Below, one piece after another: positions 1 to 5,427 of a DNA stretch of 5,482 nt. Within the stretch, counting starts at the first letter, position 1. Each line of letters begins with the position of its first letter. The DNA is taken from positions 1 through 5,482 of the forward strand of contig JANYFX010000011.1 of NCBI GenBank assembly GCA_025359585.1. The letters run 5' to 3'. Origin of the DNA: Rhizobacter sp. (lineage in GTDB: Bacteria > Pseudomonadota > Gammaproteobacteria > Burkholderiales > Burkholderiaceae_C). The translations under genes were made by a program, and so were the position numbers. Below the pieces are notes generated by a model, which had not been told where the DNA came from, made no database searches, and saw only the letters and a program-made list of their open reading frames with translations.

Positions 1-206
1 TGCACCAGCTGCGCGACGCCGGCAACACCATCGTCGTGATCGAACACAACCTCGACGTGATCAAGACCGCCGACTGGATCATCGACATGGGGCCGGAAGG
101 CGGCGCGGGGGGTGGTTTGGTGGTGGCGAGCGGCACGCCGGAAGACGTGGCGGCGAACCCGGAGAGCTTCACGGGCAAGTACCTGACGCCGCTGCTCGCG
201 GCTTGA
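1..206 (+). CDS. uvrA: UvrA, excinuclease ABC subunit A (3' end only)
   Basis: This is the last 67 codons of UvrA, the ATP-binding damage-recognition subunit of the UvrABC nucleotide excision repair complex in the cytoplasm. The reading frame starts at base 3 (first full codon CAC) and ends at the TGA at 204-206. The segment VIVIEHNLDVIK-like (here TIVVIEHNLDVIKTADW) contains the H-loop histidine of the second ABC ATPase domain. It is followed by the IDMGPEGG motif and the FTGKYL tail, both typical of UvrA C-termini. The gene is cut by the window edge, so start, promoter and zinc fingers are not visible. Its stop lies 9 bases from the stop of the convergent ligase gene, and I see no hairpin terminator in that gap, so any terminator must lie within the neighbour's 3' end. 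Confidence 0.95.
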   Translation, partial: HQLRDAGNTIVVIEHNLDVIKTADWIIDMGPEGGAGGGLVVASGTPEDVAANPESFTGKYLTPLLAA

Positions 207-215
207 CAGCGCACC

Positions 216-1343
216 TCACCTCGGCCCGCTGCGCAAGGCCCGCGCGCTCTCCTGCACCATGCTTTGCGGATTGCGCGTTTCGGCGTGAACCTTGCGAAGA
301 TGCGTCGCATGGTTGCCGTCGCGCGCGGCGCAGCGTTCGATCTCTTCGAGTGCCGGCAGGCTCTCCAACGACACGAAGTGCGGCGCCACCTTGCGCAGCG
401 TGGCCAGAATGTCTTCGCGGATCGTGCGGCTTTCGCGTGTCTGCGGGTCGACCATGGTGCCGTCCAGACCGAAGCGGCAGGCCTGGAAGCGGTTGAAGGT
501 GTAGACGAGGTAGTCGTCTTCGGTCGGCATCGGCTCGACGCGTTCGAGCAGGCGGCTGCAGATCGCCTGCAGATAACACGCGAGTGCTGCGGCGCGTTCG
601 ACCGTGAGCGGCGTGTCGCACACGCGCAGCTCGATCGTGCCGTATTCGGGCTTGGGGCGAATGTCCCAGTAGAAGTCCTTCATCGACTTGACGACGCCGG
701 TCTTTTCCATCTTCGTGAAGTAGCTGTTCGCGAACTCGTCCCAGCTCAGCATGAAGGGCGCGCGGCCACTGAGCGGGAACGCGAACACCGAGTTCAGGCG
801 CGCCGAATCGAACATCGTGTCGACACCCTGAAAAAACGGCGACGAGGCGCTGAGCGCGATGAAGTGCGGCACGTAGCGGTTCAGCGAATGCAGCAGGAAC
901 ATCGCGTCGTCGCCCGAGGCGCAGCCCACGTGCACGTGCTGGCCGAACACGGTGAACTGCTTGGCGAGGTAACCGTACAACTGCGAGATCTGCTCGAAGC
1001 GCGGCTTGGCGAACACACGCTGCTCCGACCAGCGCTGGAACGGGTGCGTGCCACCGCCGCAGATGTCGATGTTCAGGCGGTCGCAGGCCTTGACCAGCGT
1101 GTCGCGCATGCCACGCAGCTCGGCGAGCAGCGGGGTATGGCGGGTCTGGATGCCGGTGGCAATCTCGATCATGCTCTGCGTCATCTCGGGCGTGACGGTG
1201 CCGGGGAAGGGCTTGCGCGAGAGCAACTCCAGCAGGTCGTTGGCGGCCGACGTGAGGTCGAAGTCGACGGTGCCCACGAGCTGCAGTTCGAGCTCGACGC
1301 CAAGCGACAGCGCATTCGATTTGCCGAAGGGTTCGAGTGGCAT
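216..1343 (-). CDS. ybdK: YbdK-family carboxylate-amine ligase (glutamate-cysteine ligase type 2 fold)
   Basis: This 375-residue protein is close to the usual length of the GCS2/YbdK family (E. coli YbdK is about 370). These cytosolic ATP-dependent enzymes join a carboxylate to an amine. E. coli YbdK shows only weak gamma-glutamyl-cysteine ligase activity, and the physiological product of most members is unknown. Visible family motifs are GVELEL at 15-20 (N-terminal acidic, metal/ATP site), GGGTHPF at 96-102, GQHVHVG at 134-140, and the block DIRPKPEYGTIELRVCD at 227-243. The start ATG at 1343 has a strong GGAGGA eight bases upstream, inside the end of the antiporter gene, and lies one base after that gene's TGA. 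The two are therefore co-transcribed and probably translationally coupled. The tail after about residue 345 is basic and polar with no motif I recognise. Family assignment is firm; the substrate is not known. Confidence 0.92.
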   Translation of the reverse strand: MPLEPFGKSNALSLGVELELQLVGTVDFDLTSAANDLLELLSRKPFPGTVTPEMTQSMIEIATGIQTRHTPLLAELRGMRDTLVKACDRLNIDICGGGTHPFQRWSEQRVFAKPRFEQISQLYGYLAKQFTVFGQHVHVGCASGDDAMFLLHSLNRYVPHFIALSASSPFFQGVDTMFDSARLNSVFAFPLSGRAPFMLSWDEFANSYFTKMEKTGVVKSMKDFYWDIRPKPEYGTIELRVCDTPLTVERAAALACYLQAICSRLLERVEPMPTEDDYLVYTFNRFQACRFGLDGTMVDPQTRESRTIREDILATLRKVAPHFVSLESLPALEEIERCAARDGNHATHLRKVHAETRNPQSMVQESARALRSGPR

Positions 1344-1344
1344 C

Positions 1345-2523
1345 TCAGTTTTCCTCCGGGTGCGATTCGCCGGCCCAGATGAGCGCGCGTTGCGTGACCC
1401 ACGGCCCGATCACTTCCAGCAGCACGAGCAGGCCGACGATCACCGGCAGACTCTCGCGCGCCAGATCAAAACCGTAGATGCGGCTCTCTTCGAGCAGCAG
1501 CAGCACGAAGGCCGACATCGGCATCAGCGCGAAACCCGTCAGCGCGCCCTTGCGAAACGTGGTGCCGCTGAAGCGCGCGAGACTCACATTGACGAGCGTG
1601 TGCGCGCCCGTGCGCGCCGCGAGCAGCGCCACACCGAGCAGCAGACCGGCCGCCAGCCCGTCCCACGACAGCAGGCTGCCGATGAAGACGAACAGAAACA
1701 CCGCGAGCATGTCGCCGAGCACGCCGAAGTTGCGCTGCGCGTGGCTGAGCATGATGCGGCGCTCGCGCGCCACCGCGCCGAACGCGAGCGCAGCCAGCAG
1801 CGGCGAGAGCTGCAGGCTCTGCGCGATGCCGGTCAGCAGCAACACGCAGATCGCGAAGGTGACGGTCGTGCTCTGACTGCTGGTGGCGAGGCGGTTCAGC
1901 GCGGGGGCGATCACACCGAATGCCGCGCCGGCCACGAGCGACAGCGCGATCACGTAGACGCTGTTGAAGAGCGCCTTGCCGAGGTCGCCGCTGGTCTCCA
2001 GGTGCCAATAGCCGACCACGAGCTTGAGCAGCAAGACCGCCAGAAGGCAGTTCAGCGCGCACAGGTGAAACAGCCGCTCGGTCACCTGGCCGGCACTGCG
2101 CAACTCGTGCGTCACGCGCATCACGGCGGCGGGCGAGGTGGCCACGCACAGCGAAGCGAGCACGAGCCGGTGGTCGATGGCCACGCCGAACAAACCCGCA
2201 ACCCAGAACACCGCGCCGAAGGTCAGCCCGGCCTGCAGGATGCCGGCCGCCAACACCCACGGGTTGTGGCGGAACCAGCGTGGGTTGATGCGGTAACCGA
2301 GCTCGAACAGCGTGAGCGCGAGCGCCACGTTGGCCATGAAGCCGAGCGAGGCGTGCGACGCCACTTCGCGCGACAGGCCGATGCCGGCGAGCACCAGGCC
2401 GACGGCGCCATACGCACAGACCCGCGGCACACGCCAGCGGCCGAACGCCCACTCGCCCGCGAGCCACGCGGCGAGCAGCATCACCGGCCAGGCCACGAGC
2501 GGGCCGAGCTGCTCCCAACTCAT
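1345..2523 (-). CDS. CPA2-type cation:proton antiporter, membrane domain only
   Basis: This is a 392-residue polytopic inner-membrane protein of the Na+/H+ exchanger superfamily, predicted to exchange a monovalent cation (K+ or Na+) for protons. It has about 11-13 hydrophobic segments between residues 8 and 380. Family-like landmarks are ALTLFELGYRINPRW at 69-83 (Kef-type 'LELR' region), VATSPAAVMRV at 127-137 (discontinuous-helix region), LLAALAFGAVARE at 232-244 and FLFVFIGSLLSW at 276-287. It lacks the C-terminal RCK/TrkA-N nucleotide-binding domain of KefB/KefC. At 158-159 it has Asn-Cys where relatives usually carry an Asp. I chose the ATG at 2523 because GGGGA lies eight bases upstream. 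In-frame ATGs at 2538 and 2574 exist but would add a polar, unconserved-looking leader. It is the first visible gene of the operon with the downstream ligase. Cation specificity cannot be read from the sequence. Confidence 0.88.
   Translation of the reverse strand: MSWEQLGPLVAWPVMLLAAWLAGEWAFGRWRVPRVCAYGAVGLVLAGIGLSREVASHASLGFMANVALALTLFELGYRINPRWFRHNPWVLAAGILQAGLTFGAVFWVAGLFGVAIDHRLVLASLCVATSPAAVMRVTHELRSAGQVTERLFHLCALNCLLAVLLLKLVVGYWHLETSGDLGKALFNSVYVIALSLVAGAAFGVIAPALNRLATSSQSTTVTFAICVLLLTGIAQSLQLSPLLAALAFGAVARERRIMLSHAQRNFGVLGDMLAVFLFVFIGSLLSWDGLAAGLLLGVALLAARTGAHTLVNVSLARFSGTTFRKGALTGFALMPMSAFVLLLLEESRIYGFDLARESLPVIVGLLVLLEVIGPWVTQRALIWAGESHPEEN
1352..1357 (-). promoter_or_regulatory. 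Ribosome binding site of the YbdK-family gene, inside antiporter codons
   Basis: GGAGGA on the minus strand lies eight bases before the ATG at 1343. It is formed by the codons for Pro-Glu-Glu near the antiporter C-terminus. This placement, with TGA-G-ATG at the junction, is a classic coupled-translation arrangement and fixes the ligase start. Confidence 0.8.
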
Positions 2524-2665
2524 CGGTCTTGTCCCCATGCTTTCATCGGGCCAATCTACTGCGCACCCGTGCAAGCGTCTGTAGGACTGACGCGCAAAAT
2601 GCAGCCCTCGCCGGCATGGGGAACCCCCGCCTCATTAGACTTCGCCACCACTTCCGGAGACCACC
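2524..2665. other. Divergent intergenic region between antiporter operon and isomerase operon
   Basis: About 140 bases separate the two divergent starts and must hold promoters for both operons, but I find no convincing -35/-10 pair on either strand. A perfect 9-base inverted repeat, TCCCCATGC at 2532-2540 and GCATGGGGA at 2614-2622, brackets most of the region. The left arm also supplies the antiporter's GGGGA ribosome binding site. A GGAGA ribosome binding site for the isomerase lies at 2656-2660. Confidence 0.5.
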
Positions 2666-3271
2666 GTGAGCCCTGTCATCGACTACTTCTTCACCCCGCA
2701 ATCACCGTGGACTTACCTCGGCCACGAGCGTTTCGCGGCGATGGCCAAAACAGCGGGTGCGCGTGTCAACGTGCTGCCAGTGAACCTGGGTGGCAAGGTG
2801 TTCCCGGTGTCGGGCGGCCTGCCGCTCGCACAACGTGCACAGCAGCGCCAGGCGTATCGGCTGGTCGAGCTCAAGCGCTTCAGCGCGCACCTCGGCGTGC
2901 CGCTCAACCTGCACCCGAAGTTCTTCCCGCTGGCCGATGCTGCGGCCGCGCGGCTCATCATCGCGGTCGATCTGCACGATGGTGCCGACGCGGCCATGGC
3001 GATCACCGGTGCCATCACGCGCGCGGTCTGGGTCGAAGAGCGCAACATCGCCGACGAGCCGACGCTGGCCGCGCTGCTCGCCACGCTCGGCCTGCCGGTG
3101 CAGCGGCTGGCCGACGCGCAGTCGCAGGCCGTGGTCACCCGCTACGAAACCGACACGCAGCGCGCCATCGACACCGGCGTGTTCGGCGCACCGACCTATG
3201 TGATCGACGGCGAGATGTTCTGGGGCCAGGACCGGCTCGACTTCGTGCAACGGCGGCTGGCGCGCGTTTGA
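2666..3271 (+). CDS. 2-hydroxychromene-2-carboxylate isomerase family protein (kappa-class GST / DsbA-like thioredoxin fold)
   Basis: This 201-residue cytosolic protein matches the HCCA isomerase/kappa GST family in length (about 200). Members use glutathione as a cofactor; the named reaction is isomerisation of 2-hydroxychromene-2-carboxylate in naphthalene degradation, but most homologues have unknown substrates. The N-terminus, VIDYFFTPQSPWTYLG, gives the beta strand and Ser13-Pro14 at the position of the catalytic serine (family form F-x-S-P-[WFY]-x-Y). The C-terminal block GVFGAPTYVIDGEMFWGQDRL at 171-191 carries the thioredoxin-fold cis-proline (P176) and the family's F/W-GxDRL signature. 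There is no CxxC, so it is not a disulfide oxidase. The start is GTG, preceded by GGAGA at five bases. No dioxygenase or other naphthalene-pathway gene is visible here, so a degradation role is not supported. The amidohydrolase gene begins two bases after its stop. Confidence 0.9.
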   Translation: MSPVIDYFFTPQSPWTYLGHERFAAMAKTAGARVNVLPVNLGGKVFPVSGGLPLAQRAQQRQAYRLVELKRFSAHLGVPLNLHPKFFPLADAAAARLIIAVDLHDGADAAMAITGAITRAVWVEERNIADEPTLAALLATLGLPVQRLADAQSQAVVTRYETDTQRAIDTGVFGAPTYVIDGEMFWGQDRLDFVQRRLARV

Positions 3272-3273
3272 CG

Positions 3274-4179
3274 ATGGGCAAGCAGCAAACGCTTCGGCGC
3301 TTCGCTTTCGTGGCGCTCACGACCCTCGGGCTGGTGGCCGGCGCGCGCGCCGAGCCTTATGCAGGCCCGCTGTTCGACACCCACCTGCACTACAACGAAG
3401 AGGCCGTCGGCCCGTACCCGCTCGCCGACGTGCTCGGCCGCATGCAGCGCAGCGGCGTGCGTGCCATCGTCGCCAACAGCCGGCCGAACGACGGCACGCG
3501 CGCGCTCGCCAGCGCGCTCGACCAAACCCGCGCGGCTGGCGTGACGGTCGTGCCCTTCGTGCGCCTGTACCGCAACCGCGCCGACTACAACGGCTGGTTC
3601 AAGGACGAGTCGATTCACACGATGGTGCTGGAGCAGCTCGCCGCCGGCACGCCGGCCGGCCCGTTTCGCGGCATCGGCGAGTTCCATCTGTACGAGAGTG
3701 CCAACGCGAATGGCGCGGTGGCCCGCAAGCTGATGCAACTCGCGCAGGCGAAGGGCTTGGCGGTGCTGGCCCACGTCGACGACGACGCGATCGATCTGTT
3801 GCTCGCGCATGCGCCAGAAGCGCGCCTGATCTGGGCCCACACCGGCATCGGCGGCGCGCCAGTCGCGCGGGTGCGCGCGCTGCTGCTCAAGTACCCGAAG
3901 CTGATGGGCGAGCTGTCGTACCGTCCCGACCTCACCGACGCCAACGGCCACCTGAGCGCCGAGTGGAGAACGCTGATGCTCGAATTCCCAGGTCGCTTCC
4001 TGGTCGGCTCCGACACCTGGGTCAACGCGCGCTGGGACAGCTACGAAACGTTGATGACGCAGGCGCGCCTGTGGTTGGGTGACCTGCCGCCAGCGGTGGC
4101 CAAAGGCATCGCGTGGGGGAACGCCGCAGCCCTGTTCGGTCTCGGCGAACCGGTCGAATCGAAAAACAAGCGCCCGTAA
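3274..4179 (+). CDS. Exported amidohydrolase-2 family (TIM-barrel metal-dependent hydrolase) protein
   Basis: This 301-residue protein has a Sec-type signal peptide: basic n-region (KQQTLRR), hydrophobic core at about 10-22, and an ARA cleavage site after residue 26, so it probably acts in the periplasm. The mature part looks like a PF04909-type metallohydrolase. It has the first-strand HxH (H37, H39 in FDTHLHY), E136 in GIGEFHLY, H167 in VLAHVDD, H189 in IWAHTG and D247 in VGSDTW, which fit the metal-binding and catalytic positions of the superfamily. The C-terminal WGNAAALFGL is a usual closing motif. Family members hydrolyse or decarboxylate small carbonyl substrates; the substrate here is unknown. 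The start ATG at 3274 follows the isomerase stop by two bases and has no clear ribosome binding site, so translation probably depends on coupling. The frame stays open far upstream, but the signal peptide and gene junction support this start. A bidirectional terminator follows directly. Confidence 0.88.
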   Translation: MGKQQTLRRFAFVALTTLGLVAGARAEPYAGPLFDTHLHYNEEAVGPYPLADVLGRMQRSGVRAIVANSRPNDGTRALASALDQTRAAGVTVVPFVRLYRNRADYNGWFKDESIHTMVLEQLAAGTPAGPFRGIGEFHLYESANANGAVARKLMQLAQAKGLAVLAHVDDDAIDLLLAHAPEARLIWAHTGIGGAPVARVRALLLKYPKLMGELSYRPDLTDANGHLSAEWRTLMLEFPGRFLVGSDTWVNARWDSYETLMTQARLWLGDLPPAVAKGIAWGNAAALFGLGEPVESKNKRP

Positions 4180-4180
4180 A

Positions 4181-4204
4181 AAAGCCGGTGCAAGCACCGG
4201 CTTT
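4181..4204. terminator. Bidirectional intrinsic terminator between convergent operons
   Basis: A perfect 10-base stem (AAAGCCGGTG at 4181-4190 with CACCGGCTTT at 4195-4204) closes a CAAG loop. Read on the minus strand, the stem runs into a tract of six T's; on the plus strand it ends in TTT followed by CTGTTC. It sits one base after the amidohydrolase TAA and 20 bases beyond the stop of the minus-strand SWIB gene, so it can end transcription from both sides and should be stronger for the minus strand. Confidence 0.88.
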
Positions 4205-4224
4205 CTGTTCAGCGCAAGCGCCGT

Positions 4225-4650
4225 TCAGCTGAGGTGACCGTTGATCAGCTTGGTCATCTCGAACATCGACACTTGAGCCTTCTTGAAGATTTCCTTCAGT
4301 TTGGCGTCGGCGTTGATCATCGTGCGCTTGGCTGCGTCTTGCAGCTTGTTGGCCTTGATGTACTCCCAGACCTTCTTCGTGACCTCGGTGCGCGGCACCG
4401 GCTTGGAGCCGATGATGGCAGCGAGAGCAGCGCTCGGGGTCATCGCCTTCATGAAGGCGGCGTTGGGAGTGCGCTTCTTGGCGGGAGCCGCCTTCTTCGC
4501 AGCGACCTTCTTTGCAGGAGCCGCCTTCTTTGCAGCCGGAGCTGCCTTCTTCGCGGCCGGAGCCGCCTTCTTCGCAGCGACCTTCTTTGCAGGAGCCGCT
4601 TTTTTAGCCGGCGCTTTTTTTGCGGCCGGAGCCTTCTTCGCAGTTGCCAT
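4225..4650 (-). CDS. H1-like basic tail fused to a SWIB/MDM2 domain (nucleoid-associated protein)
   Basis: This 141-residue protein has two parts. Residues 1-60 are almost only Lys, Ala, Pro and Val in units such as KKAAPAKK and KKVAAKK, like the C-terminal tails of histone H1 and bacterial H1-like proteins, and would bind DNA by charge. Residues about 61-141 form a SWIB/MDM2-like domain: TPSAALAAIIG, PRTEVTKKVWEYIKANKLQD, then INADAKLKEIF and a final helix to the stop. Proteins of this composite type are known in Burkholderiales and stand-alone SWIB proteins in Chlamydia, where they are thought to act in chromosome compaction; the exact role is not settled. The start is the ATG at 4650, with GGAGAG seven bases upstream. 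The TTG at 4668 and ATG at 4665 would bury that site. Most of the tail is built from a 75-base internal duplication. Monocistronic organisation is likely, with the terminator at 4181-4204. Confidence 0.92.
   Translation of the reverse strand: MATAKKAPAAKKAPAKKAAPAKKVAAKKAAPAAKKAAPAAKKAAPAKKVAAKKAAPAKKRTPNAAFMKAMTPSAALAAIIGSKPVPRTEVTKKVWEYIKANKLQDAAKRTMINADAKLKEIFKKAQVSMFEMTKLINGHLS
4484..4599. repeat. Direct repeat inside the basic tail of the SWIB gene (41-base perfect copies, 75-base period)
   Basis: The 41 bases at 4484-4524 recur without a mismatch at 4559-4599, a shift of exactly 25 codons. Each encodes AAPAKKVAAKKAAPA. The stretch between is made of shorter related units (AAKKAAPAAKK). 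Identity at silent positions shows recent in-frame duplication or gene conversion rather than selection on protein sequence alone. Confidence 0.85.
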
Positions 4651-4720
4651 TTTGATTCTCTCCATCAAGTAAGTTGTTGATGTGCTCGGTTTGGGCGAGA
4701 GCCGCGTGGACTCTCATTTC

Positions 4721-4749
4721 TCCATAGCACCGCGCGGAGCGAATGGTAA
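4721..4749 (-). promoter_or_regulatory. Candidate sigma-70 promoter for the SWIB gene
   Basis: On the minus strand, TTACCA (4749-4744) and TATGGA (4726-4721) are separated by 17 bases, and the -10 is preceded by TGC, an extended -10 feature. Transcription would start near 4714, giving a leader of roughly 65 bases. Matches to consensus are only partial (4/6 and 3/6). TATACA at 4759-4754 is an alternative -10 but has a poor -35. Confidence 0.3.
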
Positions 4750-4776
4750 TACCTGTATAGGGCAATGAGAAGAAGT

Positions 4777-4789
4777 TTTCACTGTGAAA
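4777..4789. promoter_or_regulatory. 13-base palindrome upstream of the candidate SWIB promoter
   Basis: TTTCAC-T-GTGAAA is a perfect inverted repeat with a one-base centre. It lies about 28 bases upstream of the candidate -35 and would overlap the -35 of the alternative TATACA promoter, a position suited to a dimeric regulator. No specific regulator can be named from the sequence. Confidence 0.3.
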
Positions 4790-4865
4790 GTACGCATTCT
4801 TTCGAGGTAAAGCGCGCTTTTGTCGCTGCAGCACGTCACTGTCGCATCGCGCGAGGCCGCATCGC

Positions 4866-5417
4866 TCACGCGACGTCGTCGTCGCGAGGGGCTCGCTTCT
4901 CGCCATTCAGCATCGATGTCACGAGGTTCTCGCGCTGCCGAAGGCTCGTGAAAATCACGCCGCCGACATGCAGAACGATCAGCGCGAGCAGTGCCCACGC
5001 AAAGCTGCGGTGCAGCATTTCGACCGTCGCGTCGCCCCACAACGCATCGGTCGTGTAGAGCCAGCCGGTGATGCACAAGGCGATCACGCACAACAGCAAG
5101 GCCACGATCATCCAGGCGCCGAGCGGGTTGTGGCCGAGGTGGCGCGGCTCATCGCCGCGCCGCATTTTCCGCAGGTAGGCCAGCGCGGCGCGCGGCGCGT
5201 GCACGAACTGCGCGAAGCGTGCGTAGCGGCTGCCGGCGAACCCCCAGACCAGGCGCAGCGCCACGACCACGAGCGCGATCCAGCCGATGGGCTGGTGCGC
5301 GCCGAACCACCAGAAGGTGGTGAGCCAGCCAAGTGCGACCGAGACCACGAGCGTCCAGTGCAGCAGACGCACCGGCCGGTCCCACACCTTCACCGCAGGC
5401 GCGGCGGGCGGGCTCAT
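4866..5417 (-). CDS. Cytochrome b561-type (cytochrome b/b6 domain) membrane protein
   Basis: This 183-residue inner-membrane protein has four hydrophobic helices at about 22-39, 43-60, 99-121 and 138-158, the layout of bacterial b561 / Ni,Fe-hydrogenase b-type cytochromes (about 180 residues). These bind two b hemes through histidines and pass electrons between quinones and a periplasmic partner. Visible landmarks are VWDRPVRLLHW at 11-21 (H20, first-helix ligand position), RHLGHNPLGAWM at 92-103, MLHRSFAW at 134-141 (H136) and LHVGGVIF at 149-156 (H150), so enough histidines are present for heme binding. The tail EKRAPRDDDVA is cytosolic and unconserved in appearance. I chose the ATG at 5417; a GTG lies directly before it at 5420, and neither has a clear ribosome binding site. 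The upstream gene ends 10 bases earlier on the same strand, so coupling is likely. No hydrogenase gene is visible, which argues for the electron-carrier subtype paired with c-type cytochrome or PepSY proteins. Confidence 0.88.
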   Translation of the reverse strand: MSPPAAPAVKVWDRPVRLLHWTLVVSVALGWLTTFWWFGAHQPIGWIALVVVALRLVWGFAGSRYARFAQFVHAPRAALAYLRKMRRGDEPRHLGHNPLGAWMIVALLLCVIALCITGWLYTTDALWGDATVEMLHRSFAWALLALIVLHVGGVIFTSLRQRENLVTSMLNGEKRAPRDDDVA

Positions 5418-5427
5418 CACACGCCGA

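Larger units (their letters stand above)
4651..4865 (-). other. Leader and promoter region of the SWIB gene
   Basis: This 215-base non-coding gap lies between the cytochrome b stop and the SWIB start and is visibly richer in A and T than the flanking genes. It holds the GGAGAG ribosome binding site (4658-4663), a weak hairpin (GAGAG 4697-4701 with CTCTC 4711-4715), candidate promoter elements and a 13-base palindrome. CGCATCGC occurs twice, at 4843-4850 and 4858-4865. No good terminator for the cytochrome gene is seen; AAAGCGCGCTTT near 4809-4820 is self-complementary but too short to be convincing. Confidence 0.55.

Noticed and set aside
207..215. Terminator between the convergent uvrA and ligase genes
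   Set aside because: The gap is only nine bases and no stable stem with a T tract is visible around it.
264..1382. 372-codon plus-strand open frame antisense to the ligase gene
   Set aside because: Its translation is Arg/Ala/Val/Glu-rich without any recognisable domain and mirrors the well-supported YbdK-family gene on the other strand.
1006..3273. Very long stop-free plus-strand frame running into the amidohydrolase gene
   Set aside because: It is antisense to the ligase and antiporter genes, gives a low-complexity Arg/His/Gln/Glu-rich translation with no domain, and is explained by GC-rich codon bias. The amidohydrolase proper starts at 3274 with a signal peptide.
3289..3312. Possible twin-arginine (Tat) signal in the amidohydrolase leader
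   Set aside because: The two arginines are followed directly by Phe-Ala-Phe, which does not fit the S/T-RRxFLK spacing. An ordinary Sec signal with an ARA cleavage site explains the leader.
4484..4640. CRISPR-like or intergenic repeat array
   Set aside because: The repeats are in frame within a protein-coding gene, encode Lys/Ala/Pro units, and lack unique spacers.
4809..4820. AAAGCGCGCTTT as a terminator for the cytochrome b gene
   Set aside because: The self-complementary stretch leaves only a four-base stem if a loop is formed, and no T tract follows on the minus strand.
4604..4906. 100-codon minus-strand open frame across the SWIB leader
   Set aside because: It overlaps both the SWIB start and the cytochrome 3' end in another frame, has no ribosome binding site or known motif, and covers the region expected to hold the promoter.
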